Source: Forficula auricularia
Taxonomy: Eukaryota; Arthropoda; Insecta; Dermaptera; Forficulidae
Reading direction: 5' to 3'
Length of the DNA stretch: 64,000 bases
NCBI GenBank assembly: GCA_024734495.1
Contig: JALMQS010000405.1
Span: 62,001-126,000, forward strand
The number at the start of each line of letters is the position of its first letter. The first letter of the stretch is position 1. The notes under the pieces are model-generated. The model worked only from the letters and a program-made list of their open reading frames with translations. It made no database searches and was not told the DNA's origin. A program made the position numbers and the translations under genes. Below are positions 10,327-19,984 of the stretch, piece by piece.

Positions 10327-10372
10327 CTAGAGACTATAGTTTCGAGGCATTGCCTTCATCATCAGTCTATCA
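10327..10372 (-). ncRNA. Hammerhead-like ribozyme motif (PLE-A, left arm)
   Basis: On the minus strand: TAGA, CTGATGA, stem II, GAAACTATAGTC, TCTA. One base of stem II is missing compared with 52785-52829. Confidence 0.6.
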
Positions 10373-10558
10373 CAAATATTTCAAATTAGTTACAAATTAA
10401 GATTTATACATTGAAAATTTTGAAAAATATATAATGTCTATGTCTATGTTATATTCTAATCTCCCAAGAGGAAACATGAAGAAAAAGACATAGACATTAT
10501 ATATTTTTCAAAATTTTCAATGTATAAATCTTAATTTGTAACTAATTTGAATATTTGT

Positions 10559-10603
10559 GATAGACTGATGATGAAGCAATGCCTTCGAAACTATAGTCTC
10601 TAG
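10559..10603 (+). ncRNA. Hammerhead-like ribozyme motif (PLE-A, right arm)
   Basis: TAGA-CTGATGA (10565-10571), stem II with one base lost, GAAAC, tetraloop TATA, GTC cleavage triplet, then TCTA closing stem I. The geometry fits a type I hammerhead with a two-pair stem III. Confidence 0.65.
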
Positions 10604-11300
10604 AAATAATTAAAAATTATTTTATTTAAAAAACAGAAGACTCTCTCATTTTATTTTATTTTTAACCTAAAATACAAAGAATTTTTGCTCGTTTAATAAG
10701 AGTAGATTTCGAGGTCATGTTCTGTTTTTTAAATCGAAACCTGTACATATTCTTAATCTAGACAAAAAACTGAAAAACTTTTATTAGAACTATTATTTTT
10801 TTATACGACATCAAATAATAAAAAAATAATAAATCAATTATATCCCAAAAAAATCGTAATAATTATTTTTAACAATCATTCAACTTAATTATCAAATAAT
10901 AATGATTAAATATTTAATTATTAAATAAATAATTTAATAAATCGAAAAGTCACAACAATGAAAATAAGTGTTTATAATGATCTTAAAACTTCATTATACA
11001 CAGATTTAAGAGATTATTATCTACTTTATAGATCTATTTAAAAATTTTAAGCATAAAAAAGTTTATTTCTCATGTCAATCCATTAGATAGTTATATTGTA
11101 TTACCATAATAAAAATGGAGCATATTTTTGTTGAAGACAGATGTTTCATCCAGAACACTTGCGATACACTCTGGAATCTCACAGAACATTGACGGAAAAT
11201 TATTATAATCTTTAAAGAATTTGGTGTCGGTTCTAGGTGAAACATTTTAATAGATAATAAGTAAAAATATATTTTTCTAGGTGGGTTTCACAAATAAAAC

Positions 11301-11519
11301 AAACATATGTTTTGAGTTTTTATCTCGATATATATTTCGGGTTATTATGAGCCCATCATCAAGAGTTAGTAAAGAAAACTAAATATAAAATTGGAAACAT
11401 ATGTATAAGTGAAGTTCATTTGGGAAGAAAGTACATGGTGGGGGGAAAGAATGCGGTATTCTTCTTCTTCTTATTCTTCTATATAGGTGTGAACACATGT
11501 TTCTCCAACATATTACAAT
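11301..11519. other. LINE 3' region and degenerate Penelope-type motif
   Basis: Near 11335-11370 the minus strand reads TTGATGA, a GGG/CCC stem and GAAATA, a decayed relative of the hammerhead motifs elsewhere. 11450-11519 is the 3' non-coding end of the LINE at 11520-12905. Confidence 0.3.
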
Positions 11520-11589
11520 CAGTCATCAGGGTCATAACTCTCTTTCCATCGTTTTTTTGGTCTTCCACGGCTTCTGACCCCCTCGGGAC

Positions 11590-12647
11590 CAGTGGTGTTG
11601 TGCTAATTTTTTTTTTACCGGAACGCGTATATATAATTATATAAGTCAGGGCCGATCCTGGGTAGACGGCCGCTCTGTGCGGTCTCATGTCCCAAATTTA
11701 ACGACGGGGGGGGGGGGGGGGTGATTTTCCATGATAATCCTGGCGGCGACGTTTTTTTTTTTTAGGTCTCATGTCCCAAATTTGACGCACGACGGGGGGG
11801 GATTTCCCAATTTTCGCCCGTCGCCAGGATCGGCCCTGTATATGCAAAAAAGGAAAGGAAACGAAAATCATTACGAAACCCATTTTATGTATATATATAT
11901 ATATCTGTTTATTACAATAATAGGAACGTTTAATAAAAATTAGTTAACAAATTATAAAATACGCATAGTAGATACTCAAACAATATTGCATAAATATTTT
12001 TAACAATACATGAAAACACTAATGGTTTTTATAAAATATTCCAAATAGGATTATGTTCAGGATCTTGTGGTTGAATTTTCCTTGTTTTGTTGTCATCCGC
12101 TGAACGATGAGACCTTAACCAAGTTTTTACATAATCATCTAGTTTAAATAATTGTTTTCTCCGCGTGTGTTTTTGAGATTTACTCGACTTTTCGCCCTTC
12201 CTTTTGGAGCCATTTTCAAGATAGGGGGGGGGGGGTGGGTTGTCTTAGTGGTCTTGGCCTGTCGTCCAGGGTTGTCTAAGAAAATGGAGAGGCGAAACGT
12301 CGAGTCAATCTCCAAAACCAACACGGAGAAAACCGAAAAATCTCTAATGACATTGAACCTATCCATGGAAACCTCAATGAACATCTATAATATATATATT
12401 AAGGTATATATATATTGGCCGAATGGAAGAGTGGAGGGGGTTCCCAAGGTGCCACCAAGTCGGAGCTTACCATATTTTTTCTCAAAATAGTATGTATTTC
12501 ATGTTATTTTACATCTTCTTTATTTATTTTTTATATTGATGGTTGCTACTTTTCATGTCTCATCTTTAGTTCCGGAACGCGTTCCTGTCCCAAAGGAAAG
12601 TACCGGAACGACGTTCCGGAGACGTTCCGGCTCTGACAACACCACTG
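11590..12647. mobile_element. hAT-like transposon, non-autonomous
   Basis: Perfect 8-bp target duplication CTCGGGAC (11582-11589, 12648-12655) and inverted ends CAGTGGTGTTGT/ACAACACCACTG. Both features are diagnostic of the hAT superfamily. ACCGGAACG blocks lie near each end. No transposase is encoded and the interior carries a nested MITE. Confidence 0.85.
11647..11838. mobile_element. Nested MITE with CAGGGCCGATCCTGG ends
   Basis: 15-bp perfect terminal inverted repeats (11647-11661, 11824-11838) with internal GTCTCATGTCCCAAATTT repeats and G runs. The CAGGG start suggests a hAT relative. No clear target duplication. Confidence 0.65.
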
Positions 12648-12959
12648 CTCGGGACCCGGTTTTTTGACAGCATTTTCGGGAGACGGTCGTCTTGCATTCT
12701 GTCTACATGGGCAGCCCAGCATCTTCTTCTTACGTGAACCCAATCGACTATGTCCTGAAGACAGCTTATTTGCCTAAGGTGTTCGCTCCGGATTTTGTCA
12801 TGTAGGGTTTTAGAATGGACGGCTCTTATAACTCTCATCTCAGTTGTCCGGAGAAGCTGCTTTGTAACGGATGTGTCTGCCCTGGGAATGCGGTATTGAG
12901 TATTGTATTTATAGACAAATGAACAAAGGGGGTTTAACTAGGGCTTAGAATTATCCCTG

Positions 12960-13620
12960 GACTTAGAAATAAAGGAAGGAAGAAGTAGAATAAGGGAAGG
13001 GGAGGGGGGGGGGGGGGTTACGAACTCGAAAGAAAATAGTAAAATATTAAAATAGAAATTTTGAAAATGGAAAATAATTTTTTAGGTTATTTATTATATT
13101 ATAAGATATAATCTTTAATCATATTTTTATTAACTTCTAATTGGTTATTAAGGATGTTGCTATTATATTTGTTTTATTTGTGAAAACCACCTAGAAAAAT
13201 ATATTTTTACTTATTATCTGGAAAATCATTAATTATTATTAAATTATTTATTTAATAATTAGATATTTGATAATTAAGTTGAATAATTGTTAAGAATAAT
13301 TATTATTTGGATTTTTTTTCGAGGTCTAATTGATTTAATATTTTTTTATTTGATGTCGTATAAAAAAATAGTTTTAATGAAAATTGTTCAGTTTTTTGTC
13401 TAGATTAAGAATATGTACAGAAACATATAGGTTTTCATTTAAAAAACAGGACATGACCTTCAAATTCCCTTGTAAAGCTTGTTCTAGGTCTACAAACAAT
13501 AGTGTAGTTTAGTTTCCCTCCTGATATAAATAAACTTTTATTTGAAACTTTTGTTCATATAATGCACTATTTTTGAGTTATAAGTTACTGTCTCAAGATA
13601 AAAAACTCACCCGGTATAAA
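12960..13620 (-). repeat. rpt-L copy (minus strand)
   Basis: Inverted relative of 9318-11300 and 43255-43735, recognisable by the ACAAGCTTGTTCTAG block and the closing ATAAAAAACTCACCCGG. A G run sits at 13005-13018. Confidence 0.6.
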
Positions 13621-13981
13621 TGAAAAAAATAGAAAATTTAAATAAAAATTTTCAAATTGGATTGTATGAGAAAATGCTACAGTTTCTTTATCTGTCCAAA
13701 TCGGTATTCTTGAAATATTTACTCTGGTCCCAATTGAATCAAGCCTGCCGTTCCTTTGTTGTTGTGCTGTTTCATCTCGGATTCTTCTTTGTTGACGCCT
13801 CTTATTCCTTTGTTCTACTGTTTCAATTGACCTTAATAATCTCTCTTTAGCGTTTCTTTTTTCAAGCCTGTTATTCCGTTGTTCTTCTGTTTCAAATGAC
13901 CTTAAAAATCTTTCTCTGATTCTTCTTTCTTGAAGTCTAGCTTCTCGTTGTAAAGGCGTTTCAATATAAGACGAAGACATC
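13585..13981 (-). CDS. Exon encoding STPR-like 23-residue repeats
   Basis: Starts one base before ATG (13980) right after a splice acceptor (TTTTTAG). The reading MSSSYIETPLQREARLQERR continues as 23-residue units: RRIRERFLRS, FETEEQRNNRLEK, then RNAKERLLRS, IETVEQRNKRRQQ and a partial third. This matches the STPR repeat of FMBP-1-type DNA-binding proteins (ETxEQRxxR spacing). A donor-like GTAGCA after TDKET (about 13680) may end the exon, leaving phase 0, which would suit the BESS exon at 8581. The tail after that point looks like intronic repeat (rpt-L). A DNA-binding role is inferred from the repeat family. Confidence 0.6.
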
Positions 13982-14154
13982 CTAAAAATGTTCAAAATCA
14001 AAATATATTAAAAAAATTGTAAAGGGGGTGGGCCACCCCTTAGACATAAAGGGGTAGCTCATTCTCTGGAGAGTTTAAGTTAAGATGAATAAGTTAGTAT
14101 GAATAGTTAAGAATAAATATATTAGTATTAGTGACTAGCTTTACGAAGAAAGAC

Positions 14155-14420
14155 AATGCAAAGTGAACGGATTTGAGTCAGCATCTTACATCCAAGCTGG
14201 AGGTGTGAGTGAGAGAGAGATATGCGGCGACGGTCGCCGCTTGGACACGTGTGTGTGGGAGCGAGGAGGAAGGGGAGTGGGGGCGGCCGGCGCGGAGGAC
14301 AGAGCGACACACCGGGACTGACAGAGCTAAAAAGGGGGCCTTGGAGCATGGCCATGGTGCCGATGCGGGGGACCGACCGGCGAGCTATGGGGTTGTGTGA
14401 GTGAGTAGTTGGCCAACTAC
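14155..14420 (-). promoter_or_regulatory. GC-rich segment upstream of the STPR exon
   Basis: A GC-rich island with several CG dinucleotides in AT-rich surroundings, about 170 bp upstream of the acceptor of the minus-strand STPR exon. It could be its promoter and 5' UTR exon (a donor-like TTC/GTAAAGC lies near 14140), or a solo LTR or repeat fragment. No protein is supported on either strand. Confidence 0.35.
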
Positions 14421-14494
14421 GTATTAAGAATTTATAGAATTAATGTTACTTGTTAATAAGTACTTTTGATTGATTTATTTTATTAATTTTATGT

Positions 14495-14870
14495 CATCAT
14501 CATTGAGTATACAGTCCTAAGACTGGTTTGATGCAACAATCCGTCTCCACTCGACTCTGTCCCCCGCCAGCTGTTTAACCTCTCTAAATGTCTGGCATCC
14601 CATATCCCCAATTATTTGGTTGAAATATTCTAATCTGGTTCTTCCCCTTCCCCTTTTCTTTCCCACCTCCCCCTCCAAGATATCCCTAAGCAGTCCCCCA
14701 TGTCTCAGTGTGTGCCCCATCATCTGACCTTCTTCTCTTCTTCAGACTTCTTCCACAAGGTTCTTCTTTCTCCGATTCTTCCAAGAACTTCTTCATTTGT
14801 AATTTTATCCATCCACCATTTTTATGTAATGAATACAAAATATTATAATCATTTATATGTTCATCTAATC
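14495..14870 (-). pseudogene. RTE-like LINE 3' fragment
   Basis: The minus strand reads WMDKITNEEVLGRIGERR, MMGHTLRHGGLL, GKKRGRGRTRLEY and DRVEWRRIVASNQS, the conserved carboxy end of insect RTE-type LINEs. A frameshift lies between the first two segments. The 3' end is at 14495 and finishes in ATGATGAC-type repeats. The same tail, plus strand, is at 48380-48452. Confidence 0.75.
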
Positions 14871-15244
14871 AATCAACTATTAATCCAATAAAGCCTAATT
14901 TAATTACTAATAATCTTGTTCATTATAATTATCTAAGTTGCTTTGCGAATGAGCGCTTCTTGACAAATATTTCAGATTGTCTCCAAGTAACGGCCGTATC
15001 GGTTGGAAAGGGTTAAGTAGTACTAGTTTGGTCAAGTAATAATCTGGGCGCGCGGACGATGGGCAGGTCGAGAAGGGATGACCAGATTGAATCATGGGAT
15101 GGCAGGAGTCACCAGGCCAGAACAAATTTTTAAGTGGGATATAAATTTAACCGAATTTATCGAAAGGAGACGGTACCACTGCTCGAAGCCCCTAAAACCT
15201 TAGTAAATTGGATATTGAATTGTATCTAAGTTTCTGAGATTGGC
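14871..15244. other. Intergenic, unclassified
   Basis: No coding region is supported. 15030-15120 is GC-richer and may be a repeat fragment, but no second copy is seen here. Confidence 0.4.
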
Positions 15245-15372
15245 ACGTGACTCGGCTTCTTTTTCCTTTCTACTCTTTCTTTCACGATGGAGGGGCCAGC
15301 CCTACATGCCTTTAGGGGATCCACCTTCTGGTGTATGTCCTTCTCCACATCAATATCATTAAAAAAAAATTA
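15245..15372 (+). mobile_element. CR1-like LINE 3' tail
   Basis: Matches the 3' UTR of the CR1 copy at 5850-6338 (CACGATGGAGGGGCCA, GGCCTTTAGNGGATGCACC-type block, TCTTTCTC... end) and finishes in an A run. Confidence 0.6.
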
Positions 15373-15462
15373 GGATTCGGAAGAGCCCATGAAGAAACAT
15401 TGATGAAAAATTGCATACTTTAATGAATTGAATTGAATTATTATCACTGAATTATCATTATC

Positions 15463-16268
15463 TATCTACTCTTATTAAACTAGCAAAAATTGTATATTTA
15501 TTTGTATATATATTTGTATCTTGGTTATATTTTTAAAACGACTCTACCGATTTTAATGAAATTCACGGGTTAGGGGGTTTTTCGGGGTGACAATTCGATC
15601 TGTCACGGTCTCATCTTCGACAAAATTGTTTTTGATGGGGTTTTTTCGTAATCAAATTAATTATTCTCAGGTAGAAAAATTCCATTCTTAGGGATTTAAA
15701 AAGGGTTTATCTTTTTCTTTTGTACCCAGACAGACAATGGGTCGGGTTAATCCTTTATTCTCAAAGGCCTTGAAGAAGTATTGTGATTGTGGATTTTAAC
15801 ATATTTTGTTCTCCATAAACGTTAGAAATATTAATAAACGTTTTATAATTGATTTTATAAAGAACTTTATTTATTTAATAGAATAAAAAATAATCAAGAA
15901 TTTATTTAAAAATATATTTCGCATAAGCAGGTCTCAATTTTCTGAAAAAACAACACATTTTGATTTATTAACAATTGGATGAATAAAAATGAATCATATG
16001 GTTGAATCAAAACAGGTGCAGAAGGTGTGGTGCAGTGGTGGGGGATCCGAGGGTAGGGCGAGGTTTCGGTGGTGGGGTCGAGCGGGGTGGAGGTTGATGT
16101 ACAGTGGGCGAATATTATAAATTTTTGTATTATTTTTAATTTGAAAACGGCTCTCAAATAAAAATCGACCTTTTTTATCAGAATTTTTAAATTAAAAATA
16201 ATATTAAAATAAAGCTTATAGCTGAAGGAAGAAGTTACCGAGCATCGCTCGGTGCCTCCAAGTGCTAT
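15463..16268 (+). mobile_element. Helitron-like element HLE-1 (plus strand)
   Basis: 5' TCTACTCTTATTAAACTAGC. The body contains the ACTCTACCGATTTT block and a G-rich tract (16015-16100). The 3' hairpin is ACCGAGCATCGCTCGGTG (about 16236-16253), followed by CCTCCAAGTGCTA. Copies: 9457-10706, 27454-28075, 36006-36320, 40420-41264, 41265-42728, 48860-49150, 57930-58560. Confidence 0.65.
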
Positions 16269-16380
16269 GATAGTAAAACGAGCTGCTCAGGCGTGCCTTC
16301 GGCACGCCATCACAACTCGGCACTCGGGCGGATGGCCCTGGCGGGCAGCGTCTCGGCATGTAATTATTAGGTCTACTAAT
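16269..16380 (+). mobile_element. HLE-3 terminal fragment
   Basis: AAACGAGCTGCTCAGG, hairpin GCGTGCCTTCGGCACGCC, and GGCCCTGGCGGGCAGCGTCT. It directly follows the 3' end of HLE-1. Related ends are at 49999, 57890 and 62945. Confidence 0.5.
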
Positions 16381-16384
16381 ATAT

Positions 16385-17150
16385 ATTTGTAATTTTTTGC
16401 CCTCTCTTTCGCCGACGAATGAAAATTATCAAATAACTCCTAAACTATTAACTCTACGGCAAATTTTATTATAGCAAGTTGTAGGGGATGTGATTTCTGA
16501 CACCTTTTATTTAAAAAAATTCCTCCAAAAAACCACCCAAAAAGGGGGGAGGGTCAAAATATGAAAATTCTTGCTCTTGGACCAAACTCAACCAAATTTT
16601 GTATACATAATCTGTGGGTCACTAGAAGGCTAGAAATGCAAAAACTAACCACCCAAAATGGGGGGGGGTCGAAAAATGAAAATGCTTACACTTATAGCCA
16701 ACTCAACCAAATTTTGTATACATAATCTGTGGGTCACTAGAAGGCTAGAAATGCAAAAACTAACCGCCCATAAACCACAAATAAAAAAATTGAACTTAAA
16801 AAATGATTTTTTTATAATTTATTAATTAATAATAATATTATTTAAATGGGGAGGGGGGGGGAGGTCGAAAAATGAAAATGCTCCGGGAAAAGTTGATCAC
16901 GATTCATGTAAAAAAGGGATTATTATGAAATTTCATATTTGTATCAGATGTCTTCTAACTTACGTTTTTAGCTATATAACGTTTTAATATTTTGACCCCA
17001 GAAGGGGTTGGGGGCGGCGCACGAATGAAAATTATCAAATAACTCCTAAACTATTAACCCTACGGGCAAATTTTATTATAAGCAAAGTTGTAAGGGATAT
17101 GATTTCTGACAACTTTTGTTTAAAAAATTCCCCCAAAAAACCACCTAAAA
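16385..17150 (+). mobile_element. Hel-2 internal fragments
   Basis: Contains the GACGAATGAAAATTATCAAA and CTACGGCAAATTTTATTAT blocks of the complete Helitron at 33945-34975, plus units of the CAACCAAATTTTGTATAC repeat. Both ends are missing. Confidence 0.6.
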
Positions 17151-17155
17151 GGGGT

Positions 17156-17440
17156 TCAATTACTCAACAATCTTGGACTTTTTCTCTTCTTTAACAATTA
17201 AAAAATTTTAATTATTAAAGAGAAAAAAGTTCAAGATTGTTGAGTAATTGAACCCAATAATGTGTTGAAAAAATAAAATATATTAATGATGTATTCTCGC
17301 ATAGTGGAATTGTTGTTTGACAAAGAGTGATAGAGTGTGCCACTGAGGAAGTCGAAATAAATTGACGAAACGTCTACGGCCCATTTTAATAAAAACTCTG
17401 TTTTTAATTTTTTGTCCAATTCCCTACTATCTCTCTTTTA
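17156..17440 (+). mobile_element. Penelope-like fragment PLE-E
   Basis: Begins with a palindrome (17156-17257; GGTTCAATTACTCAACAATC and its inverse), continues with TGACAAAGAGTGATAGA and a hammerhead-like motif, and ends TCCAATTCCCTACTA. It is the same family as 23004-25130. Confidence 0.65.
17337..17381 (+). ncRNA. Hammerhead-like ribozyme motif (PLE-E)
   Basis: GCCA-CTGAGGA, an AGTCGA/TTGAC stem, then GAAACGTC. Stem III is only the ACGU self-complement. Stem I is disturbed (TACGGC instead of TGGC). Confidence 0.55.
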
Positions 17441-18116
17441 ATTATAAAGATATTGTTTTAAATAAATAATATTTTATTTACATTATGAAATAAGTAGATG
17501 GTATGAAATATCATTACCTGATTGATATGATATATTCATGGAGTGAGAAAATAAAATAAAATAAACAATAAATAAACTTTTTGGGTTGACCAGGGTACAC
17601 TCTGTTTTATTGACAGTTCCATACATGGGGTGGACACTCACAAGATTTCAACCGGGTCTACAAATATTAGTTCCAACCTCCGGCTAGTGATGTCGCTGTT
17701 GTCCATTCGCAATCTCTCTTGACAAGAATCTCCTATATCGACACAAACAAATACATTTGACTTAACAATGTTCAGTGACAATGAAAGAACTATTAGGATA
17801 AAAGCAATCTTCTGGGTCCCCTTTTTTAAACGCCAATTTCGTTGTCAAAAGGGTTCTCCCCACTCTGCTCACCTCTTCCGCCCCTGTTTTAGTTATTCGA
17901 CCGCTCCCAGGGCGCAGCACTCAACGAATACTGACCCGGGGATTTAAATAAATAAATAAATCTTTATTCCTCGACCTGCTTAGAGGTACAAGTCCTCACT
18001 GGCTAGGTCCTCCAAACATTAATACAATCTAGCTACAATACATTAATTCGTTGATTATTCTTGTGAAAATTTAAAAGCTCGCTCTAAAACTTCATCTACG
18101 TGAATCTACTATTTTT
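17441..18116. other. Intergenic with LINE-tail-like segment
   Basis: 17945-18065 on the minus strand ends CAGGTCGAGGAATAAAGA followed by TTTA repeats, like a LINE 3' end. 17580-17940 is GC-richer but has no supported ORF. Confidence 0.35.
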
Positions 18117-18815
18117 AACCGACTTCAAAAAAGGAGGAGGTTCTCTATTCGACTGATTTTTTTTTTTTTGGTGCCTATGTTACCTCATATCTCCGCCAAT
18201 TGTCAACCGATTTTGAAATTTTTTTTGCATTATGTCCAGTCTAGCTTCCGATTGGTCCCATTTTTTTCGTTTTTTTTCATAGGTATTAGACCTTTTTTAT
18301 TAGGTTTGTTTAGACCTAACCTCTTTGTTTATGAACCGATTTCGATGGTTCTTTTTTTATCCGAAAGGGGGTGTCTTAGGGATGGTGTCATATTAATTTG
18401 GTCAAGTTCTGATCGATATGATCACTATTAATAACATCACTAAAAAGAAAAATAAAAATAATTTTTAAGAAAAAATAAAACCGACTTCAAAAATTAAATG
18501 CAACAAATAAAATACACTAAAAGGTATAAAATAATTATTATCTTATTTAGTTACAACTAAACGACGAAATATTAACATGAAATTACTTTTGAAGTCGGTA
18601 CCAAACATATACTTTTTATGAATCGCACTCGACGGATCTTACTTAGTACGTTTGGCGGGTACGCTCCTTATAGGTATAGTTTGTTTGGTACCGACTTCAA
18701 AAAGTAATTTCATGTTAATATTTCGTCGTTTAGTTGCAACTAAATAAGATAATAATTATTTTATACCTTTTAGTGTATTTTATTTGTTGCATTTAATTTT
18801 TTGAAGTCGGTTTTT
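18117..18815. mobile_element. CCGACTTCAAAAA-type palindromic repeat, copy 1
   Basis: AACCGACTTCAAAAAAGGAG at the left and GAAGTCGGTT at the right. Inside are two 120-bp inverted arms (18481-18605, 18687-18812) separated by about 75 bp. Copy 2, in reverse orientation, is at 23131-23851. The sequence resembles a repeat widely seen in Lepidoptera (recollection, not checked). Confidence 0.7.
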
Positions 18816-19444
18816 ATTTTTTTCTTAAAAATTATTTTTATTATTTATCAATAACGAATACAATACTCAGCCCATTCAAATTTAACGAGTTTCTTCATTA
18901 TGGTAATCAATAAATTCTAATAAGAACTGATTTTAAAAAGTTCAAATATAACAAACGTCACTTTTAGAAACAACAAATGAAAATGCCTTGTTTGTTTTAA
19001 TAATTCCATGGCCTCAGTGATTTTTGTAAAAATACAATTATTTATAATGTTGATTATTACGGTTCTGAAATTTCAAAATTTGAAAACAAAAATATGTTCG
19101 GATTCAGTATTTTTTTCTCTACAAAAAACCTATAAGAACTTTAACTCTAAAATAATTAGGGGAGCAAATAAATGCACATTCAAAAATTAACATTGTAATC
19201 GCTATGCTGCGTCGGCCAAGTCACCACCCTGTATGTTGCATTAGTGAAACGGAAGTTTTTAAAAGCTAGAGAGGGATCGAAAAAAAGATTTAGTATTTAT
19301 TTAAATATTATATATATATAATCAGGTATACCTATATAATTCAAAATATGTTACAATAATAAATTCAGATTTTTCTCTATTAATACAAATGTAACAAAAA
19401 GTTGTCCGTTATAGATTTTGTACTTAAATTATTTACAATTTTAT
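18816..19444. other. AT-rich intergenic sequence
   Basis: No supported gene. 19264-19440 lies downstream of the exon at 19445-19931 and may be its 3' UTR. Confidence 0.4.
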
Positions 19445-19931
19445 CTAAGATTCTAGTTTTATTTTCGTTTCTAAATTTTCATCACAAAGCTCCTCACTAA
19501 TTCCTGGTTCTTGTTTTATTATTAATCTCGTATTTCTTTCTTCTTCTATATGTAAACTTTCTTCATTTATTAAGCGTTTCTTCTTGAGGTTCTGTTTTTA
19601 TATTTGTCTCTATATTTTCATCACAAATCCCCTCACTAAATCCTGGTTCTTGTTTTATTATTACACTCTCTATTTCCTTTAGACAAGGCTGTTTAAACAA
19701 ACTCTCTGCATTAAATATTCTCTTAATTTTCTCTTGACATCGCAATGCATTATAAATTGGCAATTGTCTTAATTCAAATGCAATTTTGTTAGCAAATAAA
19801 TCAAATTCATCATCTGTATAATCTAGACTTTGGTTTTCTTCATTTAAAGGCAGATTACGTTTCTTTGGATTTTGTGGAAGTATATTGGACGTTGATGAAG
19901 ACGCTGAATATAACGAATTTACAGGTGTCAG
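19445..19931 (-). pseudogene. Terminal exon, BESS-like protein (copy A'), frameshifted
   Basis: Starts after a splice acceptor (TTTTTATTTTTAG; exon edge 19931) in phase 0 with LTPVNSLYSASSSTSN. It then follows copy A closely: a KKR basic run, the BESS-like segment DEFDLFANKIAFELRQLP, and VIIKQEPGFSEG. An extra C after ...GAAACG shifts the frame and gives a stop at 19563. Beyond it the original frame runs on to a stop at 19445 with IIKQEPGISEELCDENLET. Copy A is intact at this position but lacks the last part, so A' shows the likely full C-terminus. It could still encode a shortened protein. Upstream exons 33028-33217 and 30651-30709 have matching phases. Confidence 0.65.
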
Positions 19932-19984
19932 CTAAAAATAAAAAAAATAATAATTATCAATCAATCAAAAGAAAATTTCAATTT

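Larger units (their letters stand above)
10211..10671. mobile_element. Penelope-like palindrome (PLE-A)
   Basis: Flanked by the 12-bp duplication ATACAAAGAATT (10199-10210, 10672-10683). Arms at about 10259-10445 and 10488-10671 are inverted copies around a 42-bp centre. Each arm carries a hammerhead-like motif. The left side has about 50 extra bases. A single-orientation copy is at 52676-52898. Confidence 0.75.
9457..10706 (-). mobile_element. Helitron-like element HLE-1 (minus strand)
   Basis: 5' end TCTACTCTTATTAAACGAGC at 10706. The 3' end near 9457 carries the hairpin ACCGTGC/GCTCGGTG and a C-rich (G-rich on the minus strand) tract. Comparison with the uninterrupted rpt-L copy at 43255-43735 shows insertion between A and T without target duplication, as for Helitrons. 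It contains a Penelope-like palindrome. Confidence 0.6.
9318..11300 (+). repeat. rpt-L copy, interrupted by HLE-1
   Basis: Starts GGGTGAGTTTTTTATC. The flanks 9318-9456 and 10707-11300 are continuous in the related copy at 43255-43735, where ACAAGCTTTCAAGGGTATTT has no insert. Another copy lies inverted at 12960-13620. No coding region seen. Confidence 0.65.
11520..12905 (-). pseudogene. RTE-like LINE reverse transcriptase C-terminus, split by a hAT element
   Basis: The minus strand from 12905 reads LLRTTEMRVIRAVHSKTLHD, WAAHVDRMQDDRLPKM, and then, beyond the 11590-12647 insertion, SRGRPKKRWKE before a stop at 11520. This is the usual carboxy end of endonuclease/reverse-transcriptase LINEs (RTE-like). 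Removing the insertion and one 8-bp duplication restores continuity of the GPEGVRSRGRP segment. The copy is 5'-truncated. Confidence 0.7.

Noticed and set aside
12260..12330. Further hammerhead motif at GGCGAAACGTCGAGTC
   Set aside because: The GAAACGTC box is present but the CTGANGA box is missing upstream (CTAAGAA). At most a decayed remnant.
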